NCBI GenBank assembly: GCA_900299065.1
Contig: OMIJ01000300.1
Span: 1 to 5,189 of the forward strand
Direction: 5' to 3'
Origin: Hyphomicrobiales bacterium
Lineage (GTDB): Bacteria > Pseudomonadota > Alphaproteobacteria > Rhizobiales > Beijerinckiaceae
Length of the DNA: 5,189 nucleotides
The translations under genes were made by a program, and so were the position numbers. The stretch's first letter is position 1. Every line of letters starts with the position of its first letter. Below the pieces are notes generated by a model that made no database searches, had not been told where the DNA came from, and was given only the letters and a program-made list of their open reading frames with translations. Shown one piece after another: positions 1-5,189 of this stretch.

Positions 1-747
1 ATCAATCAGGCAGACCTGCTTGTAATAAGTCTTGAGACCGGATTCGAGAATCTTCTCGAGCACATTGGCCGGCTTGCCGGCATTTTTGTCAGCCAGCACG
101 TTTTTCTCACGCTCGACTACTGCCGGATCAAGGCCTGTGGAATCGAGTGCCAGAGGTGCAGCAGCGGCAACATGCAGCGCGATGAGACGACCCAGAGCCG
201 CCAATTCCTGTGTGCTGCCTGTTGATTCCAGCGCGACGATAACGCCGATTTTTCCAAGGCCATCAGCAATCGAATTATGCATATAATGCGAGACAACGCC
301 CTTGGAGACATGCAGCGCCTGAGCACGGCGCAAAGTCATATTCTCGCCAATGGTGGCAATGGCATTGGTCAGTGCATCGCCAACGCTTGTGCCGCCGGGA
401 TAATGCGCATTTTTGAGCGCCTCGACATCCGTAATGCCTTTTTCAAGAGCAACGGAGGCAATGCCACGCGTGAGCGCCTGGAATTCTTCATTGCGCGCAA
501 CGAAGTCGGTTTCCGAATTGACTTCGACAACCACACCATGATTGTCGCGCACAAGCGCGGCCACCAGACCTTCTGCAGCAACACGGCCAGATTTTTTAGC
601 GGCCTGTGAAAGGCCCTTCTTGCGCAACCAGTCAACAGCAGCTTCGAGATCGCCGTCTGTTTCACTCAGCGCCTTTTTACAATCCATCATGCCAGCGCCC
701 GTCTTCTCGCGCAGGTCTTTCACGAGTGCGGCTGTAATATTTGCCAT
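1..747 (-). CDS. tsf: Translation elongation factor Ts (EF-Ts), 3' end missing
   Basis: EF-Ts is the cytosolic nucleotide-exchange factor that releases GDP from EF-Tu during elongation. The minus strand reads open from the ATG at 747-745 to the window edge, giving 249 residues with no stop. The N-terminus MANITAALVKDLREKTGAGM and the following MDCKKAL are the family's UBA-like domain (about residues 1-45). The EF-Tu contact motif TDFVARN lies at residues 80-86 (classic TDFVAKN). Two core subdomains follow, with GKPANVLEKILESGLKTYY near residues 224-242. EF-Ts proteins of this lineage are about 300 residues long, so roughly 55-60 C-terminal residues lie outside the window. The start is fixed by the family N-terminus and by AAAGGA 7 bp upstream. 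It follows rpsB in the usual rpsB-tsf order and is probably co-transcribed with it. Identification is secure. Confidence 0.97.
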   Translation of the reverse strand, partial: MANITAALVKDLREKTGAGMMDCKKALSETDGDLEAAVDWLRKKGLSQAAKKSGRVAAEGLVAALVRDNHGVVVEVNSETDFVARNEEFQALTRGIASVALEKGITDVEALKNAHYPGGTSVGDALTNAIATIGENMTLRRAQALHVSKGVVSHYMHNSIADGLGKIGVIVALESTGSTQELAALGRLIALHVAAAAPLALDSTGLDPAVVEREKNVLADKNAGKPANVLEKILESGLKTYYKQVCLID

Positions 748-754
748 GGGAATT

Positions 755-760
755 TCCTTT
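755..760 (-). promoter_or_regulatory. Ribosome binding site of tsf
   Basis: The minus strand reads AAAGGA, leaving 7 bases before the ATG at 747. This strong Shine-Dalgarno sequence supports independent translation initiation of tsf despite the 121-bp gap after rpsB. Confidence 0.8.
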
Positions 761-818
761 CTTCACCGGCATGCGGAACCGGATTGCGTGTCCCTCAACG
801 AGGGGTTGAAAGCAGATT

Positions 819-841
819 GGGCCGAAGCTTAGCTCCGGCCC
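819..841 (-). other. Strong hairpin in the rpsB-tsf gap
   Basis: This 23-base segment can form a 10-bp stem: six G-C pairs (GGGCCG with CGGCCC), one G-U, then A-U, G-C and C-G, closed by a UAA loop in the minus-strand RNA. No run of T follows on the minus strand, so it is not a canonical intrinsic terminator. A smaller 5-bp hairpin (CCCTC/GAGGG, loop of 3) follows at 792-804. The pair could act as a processing site, partial attenuator or mRNA-stabilising element setting the rpsB to tsf ratio. The structure is seen in the sequence; the role is inferred. Confidence 0.5.
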
Positions 842-868
842 TTATGATCTAAAGGACAGACCGAACGA

Positions 869-1882
869 TCAGCCCGGGATCAGGCTACGCGCCTGATTGA
901 TCCAACCATCGCGCTGAATACGACCACCGAGCTTGAGGCTCTGATCAACAGAAGCGGCGTCTGCCTCAGACATGGAGGCAATCTGCCAATAATGGAAAAT
1001 GCCGCCATCATTAAGCTTTTTGACAATTTGCGGGCCAACGCCCTGCAATTTAGCCAGATCATCAGGAGCGCCACGCGGGGCCGAGAGCAGTTCAAACACT
1101 TCTGCGCCATCATGGGCTTCGCTTGCCGATGCGGCAGGAAGATCATGCTCGACGGGAGCAGCTTGTGCGCCCAGATCAATGCCCGAAGCGCCCTGTGCAC
1201 GCGAAATGCCATCAATGGCTGCACGCGCGATGAGATCGCAATAAAGTTCAATGGCGCGGCCAGCATCATCATTGCCAGGGACCGGGAATTTGATGCCATC
1301 TGGATCGCAATTGCTGTCGATGATCGCAGCAACAGGAATGTTCAGACGATTGGCTTCCTTGATTGCCAATTGCTCTTTGTTGGTATCGATCACGAAGATC
1401 AGATCGGGTGTACCGCCCATATCCTTGATACCGCCCAGAGCCTTCTCCAGATTGTCGCGTTCGCGAGAGAGCATGAGGCGCTCTTTCTTTGTCAGGCCTT
1501 GAGCACCGGCATTCAATTGTTCATCAAGCTTGCGCAGACGATTGATCGAACCGGAAATGGTCTTCCAATTGGTCAGCATGCCGCCGAGCCAACGGGAGTT
1601 GATGTAATATTGCGCTGACCGCTTAGCAGCTTCAGCAATGTGATCGGAAGCCTGACGCTTGGTGCCAACGAACAGAACGCGGCCACCCTTGGCCACAGTG
1701 TCAGAAACAGCCTTCAACGCCTGATGAAGCATCGGCACGGTCTGGGCCAAATCGATGATGTGGATGTTATTGCGCGCCCCGAAGATATAGGGGGCCATTT
1801 TGGGGTTCCAGCGATGAGCCTGATGGCCAAAATGGGCGCCGGCTTCCAAAAGGGAACGCATAGTGAATTCAGGCAGAGCCAT
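869..1882 (-). CDS. rpsB: 30S ribosomal protein S2 with C-terminal helix-hairpin-helix-type extension
   Basis: S2 is a small-subunit ribosomal protein that binds 16S rRNA near the head-body junction with S1. The product is 337 residues. The start MALPEFTMRSLLEAGAHFGH is the canonical S2 N-terminus, so I chose the ATG at 1882 rather than the in-frame ATG at 2020. GGAG sits 9 bases before it, and the longer reading would run through the promoter. Conserved S2 segments follow: HRWNPKMAPYIFGARNNIHI (residues 23-42), FVGTKRQA (71-78), SRWLGGMLTNW (96-106), PDLIFVIDTNKE (159-170) and IPVAAIIDSNCDPD (182-195). The S2 core ends near residue 228. A low-complexity linker (about 229-272) leads into an extra domain at about 273-334 built around LQGVGPQIVKKLNDGGI. 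Typical bacterial S2 is about 240-260 residues, so this form is roughly 80 longer. Such tails occur in alphaproteobacterial S2. It is first gene of the rpsB-tsf operon. Confidence 0.97.
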   Translation of the reverse strand: MALPEFTMRSLLEAGAHFGHQAHRWNPKMAPYIFGARNNIHIIDLAQTVPMLHQALKAVSDTVAKGGRVLFVGTKRQASDHIAEAAKRSAQYYINSRWLGGMLTNWKTISGSINRLRKLDEQLNAGAQGLTKKERLMLSRERDNLEKALGGIKDMGGTPDLIFVIDTNKEQLAIKEANRLNIPVAAIIDSNCDPDGIKFPVPGNDDAGRAIELYCDLIARAAIDGISRAQGASGIDLGAQAAPVEHDLPAASASEAHDGAEVFELLSAPRGAPDDLAKLQGVGPQIVKKLNDGGIFHYWQIASMSEADAASVDQSLKLGGRIQRDGWINQARSLIPG

Positions 1883-1985
1883 GACAATTTTCTCCGGTTG
1901 GACCTCGACGAATATTGGCCAGTTCGGAAGAGCTGGCACCGGAGCGCACCTTGGATCAGGAACGCCTAAATCCGTCTGTGGAATG
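1883..1985 (-). other. rpsB 5' untranslated leader, possible autoregulatory region
   Basis: If transcription starts about 7 bases after the predicted -10 box, rpsB carries a leader of about 100 nt. It contains a hairpin at 1918-1937 (GCCAG pairing with CTGGC, with a further TC/GA pairing inside). S2 is known to repress its own operon through the leader mRNA in Escherichia coli. A similar role here is an inference from position and length, with no motif match. Confidence 0.35.
1892..1895 (-). promoter_or_regulatory. Ribosome binding site deciding the rpsB start
   Basis: The minus strand reads GGAG, with 9 bases between it and the ATG at 1882. It supports the canonical MALPEFT start over the 46-codon longer open frame. 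Confidence 0.75.
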
Positions 1986-1991
1986 AGCTGG

Positions 1992-2020
1992 CTTATAAGG
2001 TGAGCAGCCCGAAAGCGCAA
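1992..2020 (-). promoter_or_regulatory. Sigma70-type promoter of rpsB-tsf
   Basis: On the minus strand a -35 box TTGCGC (2020-2015) and a -10 box TATAAG (1997-1992) are separated by exactly 17 bases. Each box matches consensus well (TTGnnn and TATAAn). The predicted start near 1985 lies about 100 bases before the rpsB ATG. This is the best promoter in the window and fits a highly expressed ribosomal operon. Confidence 0.7.
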
Positions 2021-2075
2021 GGGGCGTTGAAACGGTCCCCGGGAGGGGGATAAAAGCCTTTAAAAACAGTCTATT

Positions 2076-2115
2076 AAAACAAAAGCAAGGATCAGGTCCC
2101 AGACCCGTCCTTGCT
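2076..2115 (-). terminator. Intrinsic terminator reading toward rpsB
   Basis: On the minus strand AGCAAGGA (2115-2108) pairs with TCCTTGCT (2091-2084) in an 8-bp stem. An inner GGTC/GACC helix with a 3-base loop lies between them. The stem runs directly into TTTTGTTTT (2084-2076). This is a textbook Rho-independent terminator for a minus-strand transcript ending upstream of the rpsB promoter. On the plus strand only a weak T stretch follows, so the direction is clear. No protein gene precedes it in the window; the likely client is the structured RNA described next. Confidence 0.75.
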
Positions 2116-2320
2116 CGAAAAGTTTAAATCGCGCTCGATCCTGGCGACAATACCTCTTTGGGTGGGAAGCCCCACTTAAGCGGGTGTGATCCAAGGCTTA
2201 AGCCATCTGGACCCACTCAGGATCGATACGTCCTCCCGCGACTTGGTACTGCGCACATTCGGGGAACCCCGATGGCGGCCTCCTTTAGGATTAGCGAGGG
2301 GAGTTAAGCGCAAGTCGGGA
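2076..2320 (-). ncRNA. Candidate structured non-coding RNA of unknown family
   Basis: About 245 bases upstream of the terminator fold into two compact domains and show no credible protein gene. Domain A: 2311-2320 pairs with 2234-2245 (TCCC/GGGA plus GACTTG/CAAGTC with a 2-base bulge). It encloses hairpin 2259-2272 (TCGGG/CCCGA) and a CTCC/GGAG hairpin (2280-2303). Domain B: a perfect 9-bp helix (TCGATCCTG 2226-2218 with CAGGATCGA 2143-2135) closes a junction. Inside are an arm at 2179-2217 (AGTGGGT/ACCCGCT, then CCA/TGG and GGC/GCC) and hairpin 2162-2175 (GTGGG/CCCAC). The AGTGGGT/ACCCGCT helix contains a U-G pair in minus-strand RNA that becomes a C-A mismatch in plus-strand RNA, and the terminator also points minus. 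I did not recognise 6S RNA, tmRNA, SRP RNA, RNase P RNA or a known riboswitch. The 5' end is undefined because no convincing promoter is visible. It could instead be a long leader or attenuator for rpsB. Confidence 0.45.
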
Positions 2321-2373
2321 CATTTGTCACGGGGGTTTTGTCGCAATTTCGACATTTTTGATTTTTCTTGTCG
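2319..2373. repeat. Cluster of GACA/TGTC half-sites with a direct repeat
   Basis: GACA occurs at 2319 and 2351, and TGTC at 2325, 2339 and 2369. The first two make the inverted repeat GACATTTGTC. TGTCG (2339-2343) and CGACA (2350-2354) make another. The 9-mer TTGTCGCAA is repeated exactly at 2338-2346 and 2368-2376, 30 bp apart, or close to three helical turns. The cluster lies upstream of both proS and the candidate RNA and could be an operator. TGTCG/CGACA followed by TTTTTGATTTTT could alternatively be a weak plus-strand terminator. Confidence 0.35.
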
Positions 2374-2432
2374 CAACATGCCTAAAAACTGGGTTTTCCC
2401 GGATAAGCTCCCTGCCCCTCAGCTCTCAGTCT

Positions 2433-2461
2433 TTGACAGAAGGGGCGGTCCTAGCCATGAC
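2433..2461 (+). promoter_or_regulatory. Possible proS promoter with poor -10 box
   Basis: A perfect -35 hexamer TTGACA lies at 2433-2438, about 85 bp before proS. At 17-bp spacing the -10 position holds CATGAC (2456-2461), matching TATAAT at only three of six positions. The -35 box falls in the loop of a possible GCCCCT/AGGGGC hairpin (2414-2446). Use as a promoter is uncertain, and an activator might be needed. Confidence 0.3.
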
Positions 2462-2485
2462 GGGCCGGCTAAGCCTAATCTGTAA

Positions 2486-2500
2486 GAATCGAATCGACTC
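2486..2500. promoter_or_regulatory. Three abutting GANTC (CcrM-type) sites upstream of proS
   Basis: The sequence reads GAATC, GAATC, GACTC with no spacer, ending 22 bp before the proS ATG. GANTC is the target of CcrM, the cell-cycle methyltransferase of alphaproteobacteria, and methylated GANTC sites in promoters recruit GcrA in Caulobacter. Single GANTC sites occur elsewhere here, inside tsf for example, but a contiguous triplet is unusual. The motif is seen; methylation control of proS is inferred. Confidence 0.4.
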
Positions 2501-2509
2501 CACTTATTC

Positions 2510-2513
2510 AAGG
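2510..2513 (+). promoter_or_regulatory. Ribosome binding site of proS
   Basis: AAGG, with 9 bases between it and the ATG at 2523, is a modest Shine-Dalgarno sequence. It agrees with the family N-terminus in choosing this start over the 55-codon upstream extension of the open frame. Confidence 0.55.
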
Positions 2514-2522
2514 CCATCATCC

Positions 2523-3845
2523 ATGCGTTTGACCCGCTTCTTTTTGCCGATCCTGCGTGAAACGCCCAAGGAGGCGGAAATTGTCTCGCATCGCCTGATG
2601 CTGCGTGCAGGCATGATCCGCCAGGAGGCCGCCGGCATTTATGCCTGGCTGCCGCTGGGTCTGCGCGTGCTCAACAAGATTAATGACATTATCCGCGAAG
2701 AACAGAATCGCGCCGGCGCCATTGAAATTCTCATGCCGACGATTCAATCCGCCGATCTATGGCGCGAGAGCGGGCGCTATGATGCCTATGGGAAGGAAAT
2801 GCTGCGCATCAAGGATCGGCATGAACGCGAAATGCTGTTTGGCCCGACCAATGAAGAAATGGTCACCGCCATTGTGCGGGCGCATGTGAAATCCTACAAG
2901 GATCTGCCGCTCAATCTCTATCACATTCAATGGAAGTTCCGCGATGAAGTGCGCCCGCGTTTTGGCGTGATGCGCAGTCGCGAGTTTTTGATGAAAGATG
3001 CTTATTCCTTCGATCTGGATGCTGAGGGCGCGCGCCATTCCTATAATAAAATGTTCACGGCCTATTTGCGCACTTTTGCCCGCATGGGTCTCAAAGCCAT
3101 TCCCATGCGCGCCGATACGGGGCCTATTGGTGGCAATCTCAGTCATGAATTCATCATTCTTGCATCCACAGGTGAAAGTGAGGTCTTCTGCCATAAAGAC
3201 TTTCTTGAAAAGTCTGCGCCAGAGGCCAGCATTGCCTTTGATGATCGCACAGTGATGCAGGGCGTATTTGACGATTGGACATCACGCTATGCCGCGACGT
3301 CTGAAATGCATGATGCGCAAGCTTTTGCTGCCATTGCCCCCAGCGATCAAGTCTCGGCGCGCGGTATTGAAGTGGGCCATATCTTTTATTTCGGTACGAA
3401 ATATTCTGAGCCCATGCATGCTGCGGTCAATGGTCCGGATGGTAAAGAGACGGTGTTGCAAATGGGCTCTTATGGCATTGGTCCCTCGCGACTGGTCGCG
3501 GCCCTCATTGAAGCCAATCATGATGACAATGGCATTATCTGGCCCGATTCAGTTGCTCCGTTCAAAGTGGGACTCGCCAATCTCAAAGTGGGTGACGCTG
3601 CAACCGATCAAGCTTGTGCTGATTTTTATGAAAAGCTTGAGCGGGCAGGTGTTGATGTTCTTTATGATGATCGCGATGAACGACCGGGCGCAAAATTTGC
3701 CACGCTTGATCTCATCGGCCTGCCTTCGCAAGTCATCATAGGGCCGAAAGGCATTGCCGATGGCTTGGTAGAAGTGAAAGACCGCCGTACGGGTGCGCGT
3801 GATATGCTAACGCCGGAAGCCGCCCTCAACCGTCTGACGGCCTGA
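2523..3845 (+). CDS. proS: Prolyl-tRNA synthetase, short alphaproteobacterial form
   Basis: This cytosolic class II synthetase activates proline with ATP and loads it onto tRNA-Pro. The product has 440 residues starting MRLTRFFLPILRETPKEAEI, the family N-terminus. The open frame extends upstream, but that part resembles no ProRS. Class II landmarks: motif 1 region with RAGMIRQEAAGIYAWLPLG (28-46), the GPTNEE loop (107-112), motif 2 FRDEVRPRFGVMRSREF (139-155) and motif 3 GSYGIGPSRL (315-324). The anticodon-binding domain spans about 345-440, with YDDRDERPGAKFATLDLIG (381-399). Between motifs 2 and 3 only a short segment (about 220-285) stands where long bacterial ProRS carry the roughly 180-residue INS editing domain. 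Alphaproteobacterial ProRS commonly lack it, and Ala-tRNA-Pro is then cleared by a separate ProXp-ala-type deacylase. The permease gene follows after 23 bp, so the two are probably one operon. Identification is secure. Confidence 0.97.
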   Translation: MRLTRFFLPILRETPKEAEIVSHRLMLRAGMIRQEAAGIYAWLPLGLRVLNKINDIIREEQNRAGAIEILMPTIQSADLWRESGRYDAYGKEMLRIKDRHEREMLFGPTNEEMVTAIVRAHVKSYKDLPLNLYHIQWKFRDEVRPRFGVMRSREFLMKDAYSFDLDAEGARHSYNKMFTAYLRTFARMGLKAIPMRADTGPIGGNLSHEFIILASTGESEVFCHKDFLEKSAPEASIAFDDRTVMQGVFDDWTSRYAATSEMHDAQAFAAIAPSDQVSARGIEVGHIFYFGTKYSEPMHAAVNGPDGKETVLQMGSYGIGPSRLVAALIEANHDDNGIIWPDSVAPFKVGLANLKVGDAATDQACADFYEKLERAGVDVLYDDRDERPGAKFATLDLIGLPSQVIIGPKGIADGLVEVKDRRTGARDMLTPEAALNRLTA

Positions 3846-3853
3846 GATGAGAC

Positions 3854-3858
3854 AGGAG
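3854..3858 (+). promoter_or_regulatory. Ribosome binding site of the permease gene
   Basis: AGGAG lies 10 bases before GTG 3869 and 16 bases before ATG 3875, which favours the GTG as start. A weaker GGA at 3865-3867 lies 7 bases before the ATG, so the choice is not certain. Confidence 0.5.
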
Positions 3859-3868
3859 CCTGCGGGAC

Positions 3869-5189
3869 GTGAGCATGATTGACCCCGGCCAAGAGAAAGA
3901 CGTTAGCACCGATTCAAAATCGGACACAGAGGCTGTGCCGCAAGTCAATCGCAAGCAAAGCGATCCTGTGAAGACATTGCCCTTCGCGGGCTTTGAATGG
4001 ATGATCGCCATTCGCTATCTTCGCGCGCGGCGCGCCCAGGGCTTTGTGTCGGTGATAGCCGGCTTTTCATTTGCAGGAATCATGCTGGGCGTGGCGACCT
4101 TGATTGTCGTCATGTCGGTGATGAATGGGTTTCACATCGAGCTGATGAATAAAATCATCGGCATTAATGGCCATGTGTTTTTGCAAGGCGTTGAAACACC
4201 CCTCACTGATTATAATGAAGTGGTTGGCCGTATCTCTAAAACCAAAGGCGTGACCTTTGCGCTGCCCATGGTTGAGAGTGCGGCTGGCGTATCTTCGCAA
4301 TATCAGCAATCGGGTGCACTGGTGCGCGGCATACGCGAGGCCGACATCAAAAAACTGCCCGGCATTTCAGCCAATATACGCATGGGCACTTTAGAAGGAT
4401 TTGACCGGGCTGAGGGCGTTGCCATTGGCTCGAAATTGGCCGAACAATTAAGCGTGCGTATTGGCGATACGATTTCAATCCTCACGGCAAAGGGCTCGCA
4501 GACGCCCTTTGGTATTACACCGCGCATCAAATCCTATCCGGTCGTTGCTGTCTTTCAGATTGGCATTTCCGAATATGATGGCCTTTTCGTCTATCTGCCT
4601 TTCGCAGAAGCGCAGGCTTTCTTCAACAAGGAAGAGCAAGCCAGCGTCATTGAGGCCTTTGTTGAAGAGCCGGACAATATGGATGCAATCCGCGCCCAAC
4701 TCGACAAAGTGGTTGGCCGGCCGATGATCATGACCGACTGGCGCCAGCGCAATAAATCCTTTTTTGATGCCTTGAAGGTTGAGCGCACGGTGATGTTTCT
4801 CATACTCACCCTGATCGTTCTGGTGGCGGCGTTGAATATTATTTCAGGCCTGACCATGCTGGTGAAAGATAAGGGACGTGATATTGCCATTTTGCGAACG
4901 ATGGGCGCGACACGCGGCGCGGTGATGCGCATTTTCCTGATTACAGGCGCTGCAATCGGCATTTCCGGCACTCTGGCGGGTTTTCTATTAGGCCTTGTGG
5001 TGGCGCATAATCTCGAACCCATCCGGCTCTTTATCAATCAGACATTCAGCTTGAATGTGTTTGATCCGAATTTCTATTTCCTCAGCCGTCTGCCTTCAGT
5101 GATTGTTACAAGTGATGTGGTGGCCGTTGTCACTTTGTCTCTGATCCTGTCTTTATTGGCAACGATCCTGCCTTCGCGCCGTGCGGCCC
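3869..5189 (+). CDS. lolC: Lipoprotein-releasing ABC transporter permease (LolC/LolE family), 3' end missing
   Basis: This inner-membrane permease, with the ATPase LolD, extracts mature lipoproteins from the inner membrane and passes them to the periplasmic carrier LolA. The frame is open from 3869 to the edge, 440 residues without a stop. The translation gives a polar N-terminal tail (about 40 residues), then FEWMIAIRYLRARRAQGFVS and a first membrane helix (about 60-84, GFSFAGIMLGVATLIVVMSV). A large periplasmic domain follows (about 89-305). Next come helix 2 (VMFLILTLIVLVAALNIISG), the cytoplasmic coupling segment KDKGRDIAILRTMGATRGAV, helix 3 (about 352-374) and helix 4 (about 410-432). 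The last residues, LPSRRAA, match the family's conserved end, so about 10-15 residues are missing. Start choice is GTG 3869 (AGGAG 10 bp upstream), ATG 3875, or less likely GTG 3968. Many alphaproteobacteria have one LolC/E-type permease; which paralogue this is cannot be told here. lolD is expected just downstream. Confidence 0.92.
   Translation, partial: MSMIDPGQEKDVSTDSKSDTEAVPQVNRKQSDPVKTLPFAGFEWMIAIRYLRARRAQGFVSVIAGFSFAGIMLGVATLIVVMSVMNGFHIELMNKIIGINGHVFLQGVETPLTDYNEVVGRISKTKGVTFALPMVESAAGVSSQYQQSGALVRGIREADIKKLPGISANIRMGTLEGFDRAEGVAIGSKLAEQLSVRIGDTISILTAKGSQTPFGITPRIKSYPVVAVFQIGISEYDGLFVYLPFAEAQAFFNKEEQASVIEAFVEEPDNMDAIRAQLDKVVGRPMIMTDWRQRNKSFFDALKVERTVMFLILTLIVLVAALNIISGLTMLVKDKGRDIAILRTMGATRGAVMRIFLITGAAIGISGTLAGFLLGLVVAHNLEPIRLFINQTFSLNVFDPNFYFLSRLPSVIVTSDVVAVVTLSLILSLLATILPSRRAA

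Noticed and set aside
992..1618. 208-codon open frame on the plus strand
   Set aside because: It lies entirely antisense to rpsB, whose identity is certain, and its translation has no recognisable domain. It is a shadow of the coding strand.
1883..2020. N-terminal extension of S2 by 46 residues from an upstream in-frame ATG
   Set aside because: The canonical S2 N-terminus starts at 1882 with its own GGAG, and the extension would run over the -10 and -35 boxes.
2090..2104. ACCTGATC on the minus strand, resembling the TPP riboswitch signature
   Set aside because: The other conserved TPP elements (CTGAGA and AATGCCAGCG) are absent, and these bases belong to the terminator stem.
2279..2290. CCTCCTTTAGG, similar to the 3' end of 16S rRNA
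   Set aside because: The preceding conserved 16S sequence is missing. It is a short coincidental match inside a hairpin of the candidate RNA.
2176..2379. 67-codon minus-strand open frame in the intergenic region
   Set aside because: There is no recognisable domain or suitable ribosome binding site, and it overlaps the paired segments of the candidate RNA. A coding role cannot be fully excluded.
2480..2510. Possible T-arm-like sequence of a tRNA (AATCGAATC)
   Set aside because: No acceptor, D or anticodon arm can be built around it. The bases are better explained as the GANTC triplet.
2358..2522. N-terminal extension of ProRS by 55 residues
   Set aside because: It is not ProRS-like. MRLTRFFLPIL is the family start, and the extension covers the candidate promoter and the GANTC sites.
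3268..3741. 157-codon plus-strand open frame inside proS
   Set aside because: It is a frame shadow of proS, which is intact and conserved through the same region.

Overview
The window looks like a core-genome segment of an alphaproteobacterium, probably Hyphomicrobiales (Rhizobiales) or a close relative. The basis is protein character: a short ProRS without a full editing insertion, an S2 protein with a C-terminal helix-hairpin-helix-type extension, and a LolC/E-type permease directly behind proS. GC content is moderate by eye. The genus cannot be named from this sequence alone.

Layout: two divergent operons face away from a 640-bp intergenic region. On the minus strand, rpsB (869-1882) is followed after 121 bp by tsf (1-747, cut by the window's left edge). 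A good sigma70-type promoter (1992-2020) and a leader of about 100 nt precede rpsB. On the plus strand, proS (2523-3845) is followed after 23 bp by a lipoprotein-releasing permease gene (3869-5189, cut by the right edge). Both operons serve core functions: ribosome assembly and elongation on the left, tRNA-Pro charging and outer-membrane lipoprotein export on the right.

The least ordinary part is the non-coding stretch 1883-2522. Besides the rpsB promoter it holds a convincing minus-strand intrinsic terminator (2076-2115) with no protein gene in front of it. Upstream of that terminator are two compact multi-helix domains (2135-2226 and 2234-2320), which I read as an unidentified structured RNA on the minus strand. 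Beyond these lie a cluster of GACA/TGTC half-sites (2319-2373) and three GANTC sites placed end to end (2486-2500) just upstream of proS. GANTC is the CcrM methylation motif of alphaproteobacteria. No mobile element, CRISPR array, tRNA or rRNA was found.
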